From NCBI RefSeq assembly GCF_003012705.1, contig NZ_PXYL01000008.1:62001-126000 (forward strand): DNA of 64,000 nt. The letters run 5' to 3'. Position numbers and translations under genes: made by a program. The DNA comes from Pseudaminobacter soli (ex Li et al. 2025) (GTDB lineage: Bacteria > Pseudomonadota > Alphaproteobacteria > Rhizobiales > Rhizobiaceae). Numbering within the stretch: the stretch's first letter is position 1; the number at the start of each line of letters is the position of its first letter. Below the pieces are notes generated by a model. That model did no database searches, had not been told where the DNA came from, and worked only from the letters and a program-made list of their open reading frames with translations. This document shows positions 35,217 to 44,611 of the stretch, one piece after another.

Positions 35217-36413
35217 ATGGCCGGTTTCAAGACGCTCGACGACCTGGGAGAGGTCAAAGGCAAACGCGTTCTCGTACGCGTCGACCTCAACGTGCCGGTC
35301 GCCGACGGCAAGGTGACCGATGCCACCCGCATCGAGCGCGTTGCGCCGACCATCCTCGAACTGTCGGGCAAAGGCGCCAAGGTGGTCCTGCTCGCCCATT
35401 TCGGCCGCCCCAAGGAAGGGCCGGAGGCGAAATATTCGCTGCAGCAGATCGCCGCCGCCACCGCCGAGGTTTTAGGCCGTCCGGTCGGCTTCGCCGCCGA
35501 CTGCATCGGCGACAGCGCGTCTGCGGCAATCGCCGCGATGCAGGATGGCGATATCCTGCTTGCGGAAAACACCCGCTTCCACAAGGGCGAGGAAAAGAAC
35601 GAAGGCGAATTCACCAAGGCGCTGGCCGCCAATGGCGACATCTTCGTCAATGACGCCTTCTCGGCCGCGCACCGCGCGCACGCCTCGACCGAGGGCCTTG
35701 CGCGCCTGCTGCCCGCCCATGCCGGCCGCACCATGCAGGCCGAGCTCGAGGCGCTGGAAAAGGGCCTCGGCAACCCGGTGCGCCCGGTGGTGGCGATCGT
35801 CGGCGGCGCCAAGGTCTCGTCCAAGATCGACCTGCTGATGAACCTCGTGAAGAAGGTCGACGCGCTGGTCATCGGCGGCGGCATGGCCAACACCTTCCTC
35901 GCCGCGCGCGGCACCGATGTCGGCAAGTCGCTATGCGAGCACGACCTTGCCCAGACCGCCAAGCAGATCATGATCGAGGCGGCAGGCGCCGGCTGCGCCA
36001 TCATCCTGCCCTCCGACGCCGTGGTGGCGCGTGAGTTCAAGGCAGATGCGCCGAACGAGGTGGTTGGCATCGAGGCCGTGCCGGCCGACGCCATGATCCT
36101 CGACGTCGGCCCCAAGACGGTCGAGACCATCAACCAGTGGATCGACCGCGCCACGACGCTGGTGTGGAACGGCCCGCTCGGCGCCTTCGAGATCTCGCCC
36201 TTCGACCGCGCGACGGTCGCTGCGGCCAGGCATGCCGCAGCCCGCACCAAGGACGGCAAGCTGGTGTCGGTGGCCGGCGGCGGCGACACGGTGGCCGCGC
36301 TCAACCATGCGGGCGTGGCCGACGACTTCACCTATGTCTCGACGGCCGGCGGCGCCTTCCTCGAATGGATGGAAGGCAAGGCGCTGCCGGGCGTCGAAGT
36401 TCTCAAGAAATGA
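35217..36413 (+). CDS. pgk: Phosphoglycerate kinase
   Basis: The 398-residue enzyme passes a phosphate from 1,3-bisphosphoglycerate to ADP. It has [11 protein letters not shown] near the N terminus, [20 protein letters not shown], the inter-domain region [14 protein letters not shown], and the C-terminal nucleotide loop [20 protein letters not shown] stands 9 bases before ATG 35217; the TTG two codons earlier is too close to it. It lies 120 bases after the antiporter and 150 bases before fba, with a terminator behind it. Confidence 0.97.
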   Translation: MAGFKTLDDLGEVKGKRVLVRVDLNVPVADGKVTDATRIERVAPTILELSGKGAKVVLLAHFGRPKEGPEAKYSLQQIAAATAEVLGRPVGFAADCIGDSASAAIAAMQDGDILLAENTRFHKGEEKNEGEFTKALAANGDIFVNDAFSAAHRAHASTEGLARLLPAHAGRTMQAELEALEKGLGNPVRPVVAIVGGAKVSSKIDLLMNLVKKVDALVIGGGMANTFLAARGTDVGKSLCEHDLAQTAKQIMIEAAGAGCAIILPSDAVVAREFKADAPNEVVGIEAVPADAMILDVGPKTVETINQWIDRATTLVWNGPLGAFEISPFDRATVAAARHAAARTKDGKLVSVAGGGDTVAALNHAGVADDFTYVSTAGGAFLEWMEGKALPGVEVLKK

Positions 36414-36427
36414 GCTTTTGACCTCTT

Positions 36428-36458
36428 GTTTCGCCCCTTTCGAGGGGCGAAACTTTTT
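36428..36458 (+). terminator. Terminator of pgk
   Basis: A 10-bp stem (GTTTCGCCCC/GGGGCGAAAC) followed by TTTTT, 15 bases past the pgk stop. Confidence 0.85.
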
Positions 36459-36562
36459 GTCGGACTAGTTGATCGTCTTTCAATCGATTCAAGCATTTGC
36501 ACGGCATTCCGTTGCGTAGATACTTCTGTTATGCGCCCCTCGAACACCTAAGGAGGATTTGC

Positions 36563-37588
36563 ATGAGCGAACGTCTGGAAGACATTGCCGCCGCGATGGT
36601 GGCCGACGGCAAGGGCATTCTGGCTGCCGATGAGAGCAGCGGCACGATCAAGAAGCGTTTTGACGTGATCGGCGTCGAATCCACGGCCGACAGCCGCCGC
36701 GACTATCGCGAGCTGCTGTTCCGCTCGGCCGATGCGATGAAGAACTATATCTCCGGCGTCATCCTCTATGACGAGACGATCCGCCAGAAGGCAGCCGACG
36801 GCACGCCGCTGGTCGATCTGATCAAGGCCTCCGGCTCCATCCCCGGCATCAAGGTCGACGCCGGCGCCAAGGCCCTGACGGGCTTCCCGGGCGACACCAT
36901 CACCGAAGGCCTCGACGGCCTGCGCGAGCGCCTGGCCGAGTACTACAAGCTCGGCGCGCGCTTCGCCAAATGGCGCGCGGTGATCGACATCGATACCGCC
37001 AAGGGCGTTCCCTCGCGCTACTCGATCGACGCCAACACCCAGGCGCTGGCCCGCTATGCGGCGCTCTGCCAGGAAGCCGGCATCGTGCCGATCGTCGAGC
37101 CGGAAGTGCTGATGGACGGCGCCCACGACATCGACACCTGCTACGACGTCACCCGCGCCACGCTGGTCAAGCTCTATGACGCGCTCTACGACGCGCGTGT
37201 GAAGCTGGAAGGCTCGATCCTGAAGCCCAACATGGTGATTGCCGGCAAGAAGTCGGGCCAGAAGAACAGCCCAGAGGAAGTCGCCGAAAAGACGCTGCGC
37301 CTGTTCCGCGAGACGGTGCCGGTCGCCGTGCCGGGCATCGCCTTCCTGTCGGGCGGCCAGTCGGACGAGGAGGCAACCGCCAACCTCAACGCGATCAACG
37401 CCTCCGGCCCGCTTCCGTGGAAGCTGACCTTCTCCTATGGCCGCGCGCTGCAGGCAGCACCTCAGAAGGCATGGTCGGGCAAGGCCGAGAACGTTCCGGC
37501 CGCGCAGGCCGCATTTACCCATCGCGCCCACATGAACAGCCTTGCCGCCCGCGGCAAGTGGCAGGACGCGCTGGAAAAGGCGGCGTAA
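36563..37588 (+). CDS. fba: Fructose-bisphosphate aldolase, class I
   Basis: The 341-residue product is a class I (Schiff-base) aldolase, unusual for bacteria at large but common in rhizobia. The N-terminal KGILAADESSGTIKKRF, RLAEYYKLGARFAKWRAV, and the Schiff-base Lys region LEGSILKPNMVIAGKK near residues 217-232 are diagnostic; no class II zinc site is seen. It splits fructose-1,6-bisphosphate or joins the trioses in gluconeogenesis. AGGAGG precedes the ATG by 6 bases. It completes the tkt-gap-pgk-fba cluster. Confidence 0.95.
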   Translation: MSERLEDIAAAMVADGKGILAADESSGTIKKRFDVIGVESTADSRRDYRELLFRSADAMKNYISGVILYDETIRQKAADGTPLVDLIKASGSIPGIKVDAGAKALTGFPGDTITEGLDGLRERLAEYYKLGARFAKWRAVIDIDTAKGVPSRYSIDANTQALARYAALCQEAGIVPIVEPEVLMDGAHDIDTCYDVTRATLVKLYDALYDARVKLEGSILKPNMVIAGKKSGQKNSPEEVAEKTLRLFRETVPVAVPGIAFLSGGQSDEEATANLNAINASGPLPWKLTFSYGRALQAAPQKAWSGKAENVPAAQAAFTHRAHMNSLAARGKWQDALEKAA

Positions 37589-37611
37589 GCCGAGCCCATC
37601 GAACTACGGAG

Positions 37612-37641
37612 AAGCCCCGCCTCGCGCGGGGCTTTTTCTTT
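37612..37641 (+). terminator. Terminator of fba
   Basis: The stem AGCCCCGC...GCGGGGCT is followed by TTTTTCTTT, 25 bases past the fba stop. A near-identical terminator recurs at 39275-39304. Confidence 0.88.
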
Positions 37642-37785
37642 GGGCGGTAGGAGTGAAGCGGCCCTACGCGACGAGCGTCTCGGATTGGTGGTTGGCTACC
37701 GCTGGCTGGCTTGAGCAGGTAGCCAGGTCTCCCTATATTTTTGAAGTGGTCTGCGCAGCGGAACGACGATGCGTGGAGACTGATC

Positions 37786-39111
37786 ATGGTAGCCATCAAT
37801 CTTGGCGCCGCTACACTGTCCGAACAGGAACACGGCCGGCAGCTTCGGCGTGCCGTGGTAGCGAGCACGATCGGCACCGCGATCGAATGGTATGATTTCT
37901 TCCTTTACAGCACGGTGACCGGCCTCGTCTTCGCGCGGTTGTTTTTCCCGCACTCGGACCCGCTCGTCGGTACTCTTGAGGCATTTGCCATCTATGCGGT
38001 TGGCTTTTTCGCTCGACCGATCGGCGCAGCGATCTTCGGCCACTATGGCGACCGCATCGGCCGCAAATCGACGCTCATCGCGACGCTTTTGACGATGGGG
38101 ATTGCGACGTTCCTCGTTGGCCTCGTCCCGGCTTACGCAAGCATCGGCATTTGGGGTGCAATCATCCTGACGGCGCTGCGCTTCATTCAGGGCATCGGGG
38201 TGGGCGGCGAGTGGGGCGGTTCGGTGCTGCTGTCGATGGAGTGGGCGCGGACTTTCGGCCATCGCGGTTTCATCGCGTCCTGGCCGCAGTTTGGCGTGCC
38301 GTGCGGCCTCTTCCTCGCCAATCTCGCGGTCCTCGTGTTCAGTTGGCTATCGGGCGATCAGTTCCTGACATGGGGCTGGCGCATTCCGTTTCTCCTGAGC
38401 TTCCTGCTCGTCGCTCTCGGGCTCTGGATCAGGCTTGGTATCATGGAGACGCCCATCTTCAGCAAGATCGTCGCTGAAAACAAAGTCGAGCGTGCACCGA
38501 TGCTGCAGGTCGTGCGTCGCTATCCAAAAGAAATTCTGCTCTGCGCGCTCGTGCGCATGGCGGAGCAAGCGCCTTTCTACATCTTCACGGCTTTCATCTT
38601 CGCCTATGGCGTCGGGACGCTGAAGGTATCGCGCGACTTTCTTCTTGTTGCCGTGCTCGCGGCGTCGATCGTTTCCTTCGTTTCGATCCCGTTGTTCGGT
38701 CACATCTCCGATTTGATCGGACGCAAGCGCATGTACATGATCGGCGCGGCGGCTACCGGCGTCTACGGCTTCATCTATTTCGGGCTGCTGAACACGGGCT
38801 CCGCGGCGCTGATTTTCCTCGCCATCGTGATCTCGCTGATACCCCACGACATGATGTACGGACCGCAAGCGGCGCTGATCGCGGAATCCTTCACCGGTCG
38901 GCTGCGCTACAGCGGCGCGTCGCTCGGCTATCAGCTCTCGTCCGTGATCGCCGGCGGCCCGGCCCCTCTCATCGCTGCCTGGCTGTTCAGCACCTATGGA
39001 ACGGCCTACGCAGTCGCGTTCTACATTCTGGCCTGCTCGGTACTCAGCTTGATCGCGGCAGCGCTGATGACGGACTACACCGGGAGAGATATCGAGAGCG
39101 AATACGAATAG
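37786..39111 (+). CDS. MHS-family MFS transporter
   Basis: A 441-residue transporter with 12 hydrophobic segments of the metabolite:H+ symporter branch (ShiA/ProP/KgtP-like). Its helix 1 motif GTAIEWYDFFLYST and the loop GHYGDRIGRKST are diagnostic, as is GEWGGSVLL in helix 5. Substrates of the branch include organic acids, shikimate and betaine; this one is not identified. GGAG precedes the ATG by about 8 bases. It lies between two near-identical terminators, and its third codon positions look less GC-rich than those of neighbours, suggesting later insertion. Confidence 0.87.
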   Translation: MVAINLGAATLSEQEHGRQLRRAVVASTIGTAIEWYDFFLYSTVTGLVFARLFFPHSDPLVGTLEAFAIYAVGFFARPIGAAIFGHYGDRIGRKSTLIATLLTMGIATFLVGLVPAYASIGIWGAIILTALRFIQGIGVGGEWGGSVLLSMEWARTFGHRGFIASWPQFGVPCGLFLANLAVLVFSWLSGDQFLTWGWRIPFLLSFLLVALGLWIRLGIMETPIFSKIVAENKVERAPMLQVVRRYPKEILLCALVRMAEQAPFYIFTAFIFAYGVGTLKVSRDFLLVAVLAASIVSFVSIPLFGHISDLIGRKRMYMIGAAATGVYGFIYFGLLNTGSAALIFLAIVISLIPHDMMYGPQAALIAESFTGRLRYSGASLGYQLSSVIAGGPAPLIAAWLFSTYGTAYAVAFYILACSVLSLIAAALMTDYTGRDIESEYE

Positions 39112-39274
39112 GGCAAGGTCTCAGGGTGGCTAGGCAACAGTCAGCTTTTGTGCATGGCGGGCGGGGAAGAGGATTTCTGATAGTTGGTCACGGCGACAAG
39201 CCGTTCTTCGCCGGGCCGCGGCGCCCAGTCGAGGGCGTGATCAGGTTGACATTCGTTTCGGCATAGCAGGGGAA

Positions 39275-39304
39275 AAGCCCCGCCTCGCGGGGCTTTTTCT
39301 TTTT
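39275..39304 (+). terminator. Second copy of the fba-type terminator
   Basis: AAGCCCCGCC-TCG-CGGGGCTTTTTCTTTT matches the fba terminator but for two bases missing in the loop. It lies 164 bases after the MHS transporter and 24 before the SGNH gene. Confidence 0.85.
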
Positions 39305-39327
39305 CGGGACCGGGCTATAAATCCCCC

Positions 39328-40047
39328 ATGTCCCGCCTTCTGCCGCTCCTGACTTGGCTCGCCTTTCCCGCCTATGTCTGGCAGGGGCTCGGCGTGCGCC
39401 GCCGCACCGAGCGCATGGTGCCGGCGCGCGGGCCGGTGCTGCATGCCGTCGACGGCGAGGAGCCGCCGCTCTCGCTTCTGGTGCTGGGCGATTCTTCCGC
39501 CGCTTCGGTCGGCATCGCCCATTCGCAGGAGGGGCTGGCCGCGCAGCTGGCGCTCATCATCTCGGAGCGCACGGGCCGGGCCGTGCACTGGCGCGCGGCG
39601 GGCTTCAACTCGGCCACGGCGGGCGAGCTGCGCGACCATGTGTTGCCCAACCTCTCCGCCGACCGCTGGACGCATATCGTGCTTTCCATCGGCTCGAACG
39701 ACACCAAGAACTTTCACACGCTGCGTCGCTTCAAGAAGGAATTCGGCGGCCTGCTCTATGCGCTGCGCGCCAAATGGCCGGAGGCGCGCGTGGTGTGGTC
39801 GCCGGTGGTGGAGTTCACCCGCGTGCCGGCGCTGCCGCCGCTGCTTGGAAAGATTTTGGAAATCCGCGCGAGCGCGCTGAATGCGCTCGGCACCCGGCTG
39901 TGTCACGAGCGCGGCGCAGTGCCCGCCACGCGCCTGCCCATCGTCGACCCGGAAGCCGGCTTCTCGACCGACGGTTTTCACGCTTCGGCCGCCGGCTACC
40001 GCGCCTGGGCCGAGCATTTGACGGACCTCGTTCTCGCGGCAGACTGA
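39328..40047 (+). CDS. SGNH/GDSL hydrolase family protein
   Basis: The 239-residue protein is an SGNH hydrolase: block I LLVLGDSSAASVG (Ser nucleophile near residue 56), block III SIGSNDTKN (Asn), and block V DGFHASAAGY (Asp-His pair) near residues 218-227. A hydrophobic N terminus (LLPLLTWLAFPAYVW) may be a membrane anchor or signal. Likely an esterase or lipase; substrate unknown. The 216 bases upstream hold the duplicated terminator and, on the minus strand, a coding-like tail without a start. Confidence 0.85.
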   Translation: MSRLLPLLTWLAFPAYVWQGLGVRRRTERMVPARGPVLHAVDGEEPPLSLLVLGDSSAASVGIAHSQEGLAAQLALIISERTGRAVHWRAAGFNSATAGELRDHVLPNLSADRWTHIVLSIGSNDTKNFHTLRRFKKEFGGLLYALRAKWPEARVVWSPVVEFTRVPALPPLLGKILEIRASALNALGTRLCHERGAVPATRLPIVDPEAGFSTDGFHASAAGYRAWAEHLTDLVLAAD

Positions 40048-40086
40048 GCTTCCCCCGACCTCCGTCGTCCTCAGGGACAAAAAGCC

Positions 40087-40120
40087 AAAAAAAATCGCGC
40101 CGGCCGAAGCCGACGCGATT
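40087..40120 (-). terminator. Terminator of rpoH
   Basis: On the minus strand AATCGCG and CGCGATT close a stem with an inner GGC/GCC part and a run of eight T follows, 30 bases past the rpoH stop. Confidence 0.85.
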
Positions 40121-40150
40121 GGTATTCCGTGGACCCGCGCGTGAAAAGAA

Positions 40151-41062
40151 TCAGGCGGCGGGCTGGGCCTCTATGGTGCGCAGGGCCTGGGCCCGGCGCT
40201 TGGCGGCGGCCTTGACCGCGTCCTGCACCTTTTCGAAGGCGCGGACCTCGATCTGGCGGACGCGCTCGCGGCTGATGTCGAACTCGCTCGACAACTCCTC
40301 GAGCGTCATCGGCTCGTCGGCGAGGCGGCGTGCCTCGAAGATGCGGCGCTCGCGGTCGTTCAGGACCGACATGGCGTCGGCCAGCATGGCGCGCCGGTTT
40401 TCCAGCTCGTCCTGCTCGATCAGCGTCTCTTCCTGGCTTTCGTGGTCGTCGACCAGCCAGTCCTGCCATTCGCCGGATTCGCCTTCGGTGGCGCGGATCG
40501 GCGCGTTCAGCGAAGCGTCGCCCGACAGGCGGCGGTTCATCGAAACGACCTCTTCCTCGCTCACGTTCAGCCGCGTGGCGATCTCCGTGATCTGCTCGGG
40601 CTTCAGGTCGCCTTCGTCGAGCGCCTGGATCTTGCCCTTCACCTTGCGCAGGTTGAAGAACAGGCGCTTCTGGTTGGCGGTGGTGCCCATCTTAACCAGG
40701 CTCCACGAACGCAGGATGTATTCCTGGATCGATGCCTTGATCCACCACATGGCGTAGGTCGCCAGGCGGAAGCCGCGTTCGGGCTCGAATTTCTTCACGG
40801 CCTGCATGAGGCCGACATTGCCCTCGGAGATGACTTCCCCGATCGGCAGGCCATAGCCGCGATAGCCCATGGCAATCTTGGCCACGAGTCTGAGATGGCT
40901 GGTGACTAGCTTGTGGGCTGCGCCAGTGTCCTCATGCTCCTGGTACCGCTTGGCGAGCATGTACTCTTCCTGCGGCTGGAGCATGGGAAAACGGCGGATT
41001 TCTTCCAGATAGCGGCTGAGGCCGCCTTCCCCGGAAACGATGCTAGGTAGTGACTGGGCCAT
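40151..41062 (-). CDS. rpoH: RNA polymerase sigma-32 factor RpoH
   Basis: RpoH directs RNA polymerase to heat-shock promoters. The 303-residue protein has region 1.2/2.1 (LSRYLEEIRRFPMLQPQEEY), region 2.2 HLRLVAKIAMGYRGYGLP, region 2.4 ATYAMWWIKASIQEYILRSW, the RpoH box QKRLFFNLR near residues 131-139, and the region 4.2 helix-turn-helix LEELSSEFDISRERVRQIE near residues 255-273. The RpoH box sets it apart from RpoD. Rhizobia often carry two or more rpoH genes; this one has its own terminator. Confidence 0.95.
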   Translation of the reverse strand: MAQSLPSIVSGEGGLSRYLEEIRRFPMLQPQEEYMLAKRYQEHEDTGAAHKLVTSHLRLVAKIAMGYRGYGLPIGEVISEGNVGLMQAVKKFEPERGFRLATYAMWWIKASIQEYILRSWSLVKMGTTANQKRLFFNLRKVKGKIQALDEGDLKPEQITEIATRLNVSEEEVVSMNRRLSGDASLNAPIRATEGESGEWQDWLVDDHESQEETLIEQDELENRRAMLADAMSVLNDRERRIFEARRLADEPMTLEELSSEFDISRERVRQIEVRAFEKVQDAVKAAAKRRAQALRTIEAQPAA

Positions 41063-41237
41063 GTTAGCGCCCTCCCTCTTTAAGGATTTGCCCCCTGATT
41101 CAGGCAGGCATATGACGCCGGGGCTTCGCGCTCTCCGGTGTCAAACGTGTTTATATAGGAACAAAGCGAGAAAAGCACCCACATTGTTCAACACGAAACA
41201 GTGTGTCACGCCAAAGTGAACAAACGTGGTCAAGTTT

Positions 41238-42266
41238 TCACAACTTGCGGAAACCCTCGACAATTCCGGCCATATCCGAAGGCATGGGTGCCTCGAACCT
41301 CATCAACATATGGGTATCGGGATGGCGAAATGCCAGTAGCCGGGCGTGCAAGGCCTGGCGGGACAGGCCCTGTACCATCGCCTTGAGCTCTTCGGGCAGG
41401 CGGTTGGCCTTGGTGCGGAAGGCGGTGCCGTAGTCAGGATCGCCGACAACCGGATGGCCGATATGGGCCATGTGGACGCGGATCTGGTGCGTGCGGCCGG
41501 TTTCCAGCCGGCATTCGACCAATGCTGCCTCGGCGGCCTGCTTCTGGCCTTCGCCATAGCGCTCCAGCACGGTGTAGTGGGTGACGGCGTGGCGGGCGTC
41601 GTCGCGGGTTTCGGGCACCACGGCGCGGCGCACGCGGTCGGCGGCGCGGCCGAGCGGGGCGTCGATCGTGCCGGTCAGGCGGGACGGGATGTTCCACACC
41701 AGCGCCACATAGGCGCGCTCGAGGTCACCGTCGCGGCCATGGTCGGCAAAGGCTTCCGACAGCGCCTTGTGCGCCTTGTCGGTCTTGGCGATCACCATGA
41801 CGCCCGACGTGTCCTTGTCGAGGCGATGCACGATGCCCGGCCGCTTCACGCCGCCGATGCCCGACAGGCTGTCGCTGCAGTGGTGGATCAGCGCGTTGAC
41901 CAGCGTGCCGGTCCAGTTGCCGGCGCCGGGATGCACGACCAGCCCGGCCGGCTTGTTGATGACGATGAGCTGGTCGTCCTCATAGAGGATGTCGAGCGGA
42001 ATATCTTCGCCGAGCGGCTCGGCGGGCTCCGGCTCGGGCATCTCGACGGCCACGCGGTCGCCATCGGCCAGCTTGCGCTTGGCCTCGGTGACGGCTGTGC
42101 CATTCACCGCCACCGCGCCCTGGCGGATCAGCCCCTGGACGCGGTTGCGCGAGAAGTCGGGCCCCAGTGCGCCGGCCAGCCATTGGTCGAGCCGCGTGCC
42201 TGCGGCGTCAGCGCCGGCGCTGAACTCTTTCATTACGCCGTCGGCTTCGCTATCAGGGTCGTTCAT
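41238..42266 (-). CDS. RluD-type 23S rRNA pseudouridine synthase
   Basis: A 342-residue RluA-family enzyme. The N-terminal S4 RNA-binding domain ([20 protein letters not shown], near residues 25-44) is followed by the catalytic domain with [18 protein letters not shown] and the active-site [18 protein letters not shown] (Asp near residue 146), and [10 protein letters not shown]. RluD makes pseudouridines in helix 69 of 23S rRNA. ATG 42266 replaces a longer frame that would overlap the divergent gene. It is divergent to a membrane protein 33 bases away. Confidence 0.9.
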   Translation of the reverse strand: MNDPDSEADGVMKEFSAGADAAGTRLDQWLAGALGPDFSRNRVQGLIRQGAVAVNGTAVTEAKRKLADGDRVAVEMPEPEPAEPLGEDIPLDILYEDDQLIVINKPAGLVVHPGAGNWTGTLVNALIHHCSDSLSGIGGVKRPGIVHRLDKDTSGVMVIAKTDKAHKALSEAFADHGRDGDLERAYVALVWNIPSRLTGTIDAPLGRAADRVRRAVVPETRDDARHAVTHYTVLERYGEGQKQAAEAALVECRLETGRTHQIRVHMAHIGHPVVGDPDYGTAFRTKANRLPEELKAMVQGLSRQALHARLLAFRHPDTHMLMRFEAPMPSDMAGIVEGFRKL

Positions 42267-42298
42267 TTTAGCTTCAACAATCCGGAACCGTTTGGACA

Positions 42299-42682
42299 AT
42301 GGCATCGCCGCATCTGAATGACGAAGACGAAAAGCCGCTCGACCCGTCGGTCGAGAAGGTCCGCCGCAAGCTGGTGCGGTTCATCGCCATCAATCTGGGC
42401 CTGCTGTTCATCGCCCTTATGGCGGTGCTGGCCGCGATTGTCTACAAAACCGGCAAGACCGAGGCGCCGGCCATAACCAATGGCGGCGTGCCTTCGCCTT
42501 CCGAGCAGGCCTTCATGTCGGGCGACATCGCTTTGCCGACGGGGGCGAAGGTCATTTCGCAGTCGCTGTCGGGCAACCGCATCTCGATCGAGGCCGAGCT
42601 TGCCGATGGCAGCCGCGCCATCTTCCTCTACGACTTCGCCGAGCGCCGCATGGTCGGCCGTTTTGCGGTGACGCAGCAGTGA
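42299..42682 (+). CDS. Single-span membrane protein (DUF6476-like)
   Basis: A 127-residue protein with a cytoplasmic N terminus (EKPLDPSVEKVRRKLVRF), one membrane helix (IAINLGLLFIALMAVLAAIV, residues 30-49) and a periplasmic domain ending ADGSRAIFLYDFAERRMVGRF. Its place divergent from a RluD gene and overlapping a VOC gene is typical of the DUF6476 family of Rhizobiales; the family call is from memory of that context and moderate. Role unknown. Confidence 0.75.
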   Translation: MASPHLNDEDEKPLDPSVEKVRRKLVRFIAINLGLLFIALMAVLAAIVYKTGKTEAPAITNGGVPSPSEQAFMSGDIALPTGAKVISQSLSGNRISIEAELADGSRAIFLYDFAERRMVGRFAVTQQ

Positions 42683-43086
42683 GCGCGCCGGCCCGCAAGG
42701 TCGCGACCGTCTCGCTGGTCGTGCGCGACTATGGCGAGGCAATCGCCTGGTACGTCGAAAAGCTCGGCTTCGAGCTTTTCGAGGACGTCGACCTCGGCGG
42801 CGGCAAGCGCTGGGTGACGGTCGGCCCCGCCGGCGGCAACGGCGCGCGACTGCTTCTGGCCGAGGCCAAGAACGAGGCCGAGTTTTCGCGCGTCGGCGAC
42901 CAGACGGGCGGCCGCGTCTTCCTGTTCCTGGAAACCGACGACTTTTCCCGTGATCATGCGGCGATGCTGGCAGCGGGCGTCGAGTTTCGCGAGGCCCCGC
43001 GCCACGAGGCCTATGGCTCGGTGGCCGTATTCGCCGATCTTTGCGGCAATCTGTGGGATCTGATCCAGCCGCGCCGCCAGGCCTGA
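42679..43086 (+). CDS. VOC-fold (glyoxalase/bleomycin resistance) protein
   Basis: The 135-residue protein has one VOC unit: VATVSLVVRDYGEAIAWYVEKLG at the start, RVFLFLETDDFSRDHAAMLA in the middle and SVAVFADLCGNLWDLIQP at the end, with Glu/His positions that could bind metal. It begins with GTG overlapping the stop of the upstream gene (GTGA). Members include glyoxalases and dioxygenases; no specific reaction can be assigned. tRNA-Glu follows about 100 bases later. Confidence 0.85.
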   Translation: MSAPARKVATVSLVVRDYGEAIAWYVEKLGFELFEDVDLGGGKRWVTVGPAGGNGARLLLAEAKNEAEFSRVGDQTGGRVFLFLETDDFSRDHAAMLAAGVEFREAPRHEAYGSVAVFADLCGNLWDLIQPRRQA

Positions 43087-43186
43087 CAAGGGCCTTTTGC
43101 CGGAGTCTTCGCATTGCCTGTGAATTGGCTGAAGAATCCCGGTTGCGTTTTCCGAAAGCCTCGCCTATATGGCGCAAGTCTTACAC

Positions 43187-43261
43187 GCGCCCATCGTCTA
43201 GCGGTCAGGACGGCGCCCTCTCACGGCGCAAACAGGGGTTCGATTCCCCTTGGGCGTACCA
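43187..43261 (+). tRNA. tRNA-Glu (CTC)
   Basis: The acceptor stem GCGCCCA pairs with TGGGCGT, the anticodon stem GCGCC/GGCGC encloses loop CTCTCAC, giving anticodon CTC (reads GAG), and the T arm is GGGG-TTCGATT-CCCC. CCA is encoded. The D arm GTCTAGCGGTCAGGAC is typical of tRNA-Glu. A GCGC-rich anticodon stem and G-U first pair are minor peculiarities. Confidence 0.95.
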
Positions 43262-43400
43262 AGACTTTTTCCCTCTCGGATCAATCGATAGAACGCGTTT
43301 TGCGCTCCATTCGACGCGCTTAACCCCATATGCCGGCCCATGCCATCCAGCTTGGACAGTTGGCCAGCAGGGTTTCGATAGCGACTGATTCGCGACCGGC

Positions 43401-43883
43401 TCACAGCGTCCGGTGCATCACCAGCGCATCGACATAGCCGCGAGAAGGATGGAGAAACACGTTTGGCAGGCGGCCGACGATCTCAAAGCCCATTGACTGC
43501 CATAGACGCACCGCGCGGTCGTTGCTGCTGATCACGAAGTTGAACTGCATGGCCTTGAAGCCGCGCTCGCGGGCCCGCTCAAGCGAGTGTTCGCACATGC
43601 GGCGCGCGACACCCCGGCCCGTTGCGGCCGGGTCGGTGATGTAGCCGCAATTTGCCACGTGGCTTCCGCCGCCGGCCTGGTTGCGGCGCAGGCAGTAGGT
43701 GCCGAGGATGCGGCCACCCTCTTCGGCGACGAAGGTTTCGTTGCCTGGGGCTAGCCAGTAGGCCAGGGCATCGGCCTCGCTCATGTCGCGGTTGAGCGCA
43801 TAGGTCTCGCCGGCCCTGATGGTGGGGCCGATGATCGACCAGATGGCGGCTCTGTCGTCCGGTGTGGCGGGTCTGATCAGCAT
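43401..43883 (-). CDS. GNAT family N-acetyltransferase
   Basis: A 160-residue GNAT enzyme. It has the strand YITDPAATGRGVARRMCEHS with the acetyl-CoA loop (TGRGVA, near residues 87-92), and SNDRAVRLWQSMGFEIVGRLP, the usual C-terminal half. It resembles the phosphinothricin/YhhY-type acetyltransferases, with substrate unknown. It stands alone downstream of, and convergent to, the tRNA. Confidence 0.85.
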   Translation of the reverse strand: MLIRPATPDDRAAIWSIIGPTIRAGETYALNRDMSEADALAYWLAPGNETFVAEEGGRILGTYCLRRNQAGGGSHVANCGYITDPAATGRGVARRMCEHSLERARERGFKAMQFNFVISSNDRAVRLWQSMGFEIVGRLPNVFLHPSRGYVDALVMHRTL

Positions 43884-44059
43884 GTGTCCTCCAACGAAAG
43901 GCTAGGAGGATATAGTCGCGCGGCGCGAGGCGGATCAATCCGGCGTCGGCGGAAAGCCGAGATTTTGATCGCGGACATTGCGCGCGGCTGCTTTCTGGAA
44001 AAATCCGGTGGCCATGGTTACATCAGCTTGCGTTGGATTTGAGAAATGAGGGAGCCGTC

Positions 44060-44341
44060 ATGGCAAAGTCGAAGGCCGTCGTCGAAACCGAACACGCAAG
44101 CCGCTACCTGCAGCAGCTGTGCAAGCACTGGAGCCACAAATTCGCGGTGGAGTTTTCGCCGACCGAGGGGCGGATCGATCTCGGCGAGGGGCGGGTGGTC
44201 GACCTCCGGGCGAATGACGCATCCCTGACCGTCGAGGTCGAGGCGCCCGAACTGCCGCGCATGGAGCAGGTGGTCGTCGATCACATCGTGCGCTTTGCGT
44301 TCCGTGAAGATCTCGTCTTCGACTGGAAGCCGGTGCAATAA
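44060..44341 (+). CDS. DUF2218 domain protein
   Basis: The 93-residue protein has the DUF2218 pattern: TEHASRYLQQLCKHWSHKFA near the start, a basic-to-acidic middle, and ELPRMEQVVVDHIVRFAFRE near the end. DUF2218 proteins often stand near siderophore or iron genes, but no such gene is here. GAGGGAG precedes ATG 44060. Function unknown. Confidence 0.85.
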   Translation: MAKSKAVVETEHASRYLQQLCKHWSHKFAVEFSPTEGRIDLGEGRVVDLRANDASLTVEVEAPELPRMEQVVVDHIVRFAFREDLVFDWKPVQ

Positions 44342-44356
44342 CGGGTCCAATGCAGC

Positions 44357-44386
44357 ATTCCGGGAAGACGAATCGTCTCCCGGAAT
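44357..44386. terminator. 30-base palindrome after the DUF2218 gene
   Basis: ATTCCGGGA at 44357-44365 and TCCCGGAAT at 44378-44386 close a stem that continues inwards (AGACGA/TCGTCT). It starts 15 bases past the stop. There is no strong T-run, so termination is probable but not certain. The rest of the 270-base gap to the next gene shows nothing else. Confidence 0.5.
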
Positions 44387-44611
44387 AGATGAAATTCTCT
44401 AGATATATTGATGATGACCTAAGCATCGACCTTTGGCTTACCGCCATTGGTGGATGCGGACCGCTTTTATTGCCGACTACCACAACGGCTCTGATTGTTG
44501 GACTTTGAGGCTCTGGCTTCTGACAGGCAATAGCCAGCAAGAGGCTCGGTGCCGCCCAAGCCCCCCCAACGACGGCGCGCCGAGCCTCGGGCCTGAGCCC
44601 GGGAGGGCAAG

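Noticed and set aside
39138-39270. Coding-like minus-strand tail (reading DHALDWAPRPGEERLVAVTN) ending near 39141
   Set aside because: It may be the remnant of a lost gene, but there is no start codon or recognisable domain, so I do not list it as a pseudogene.
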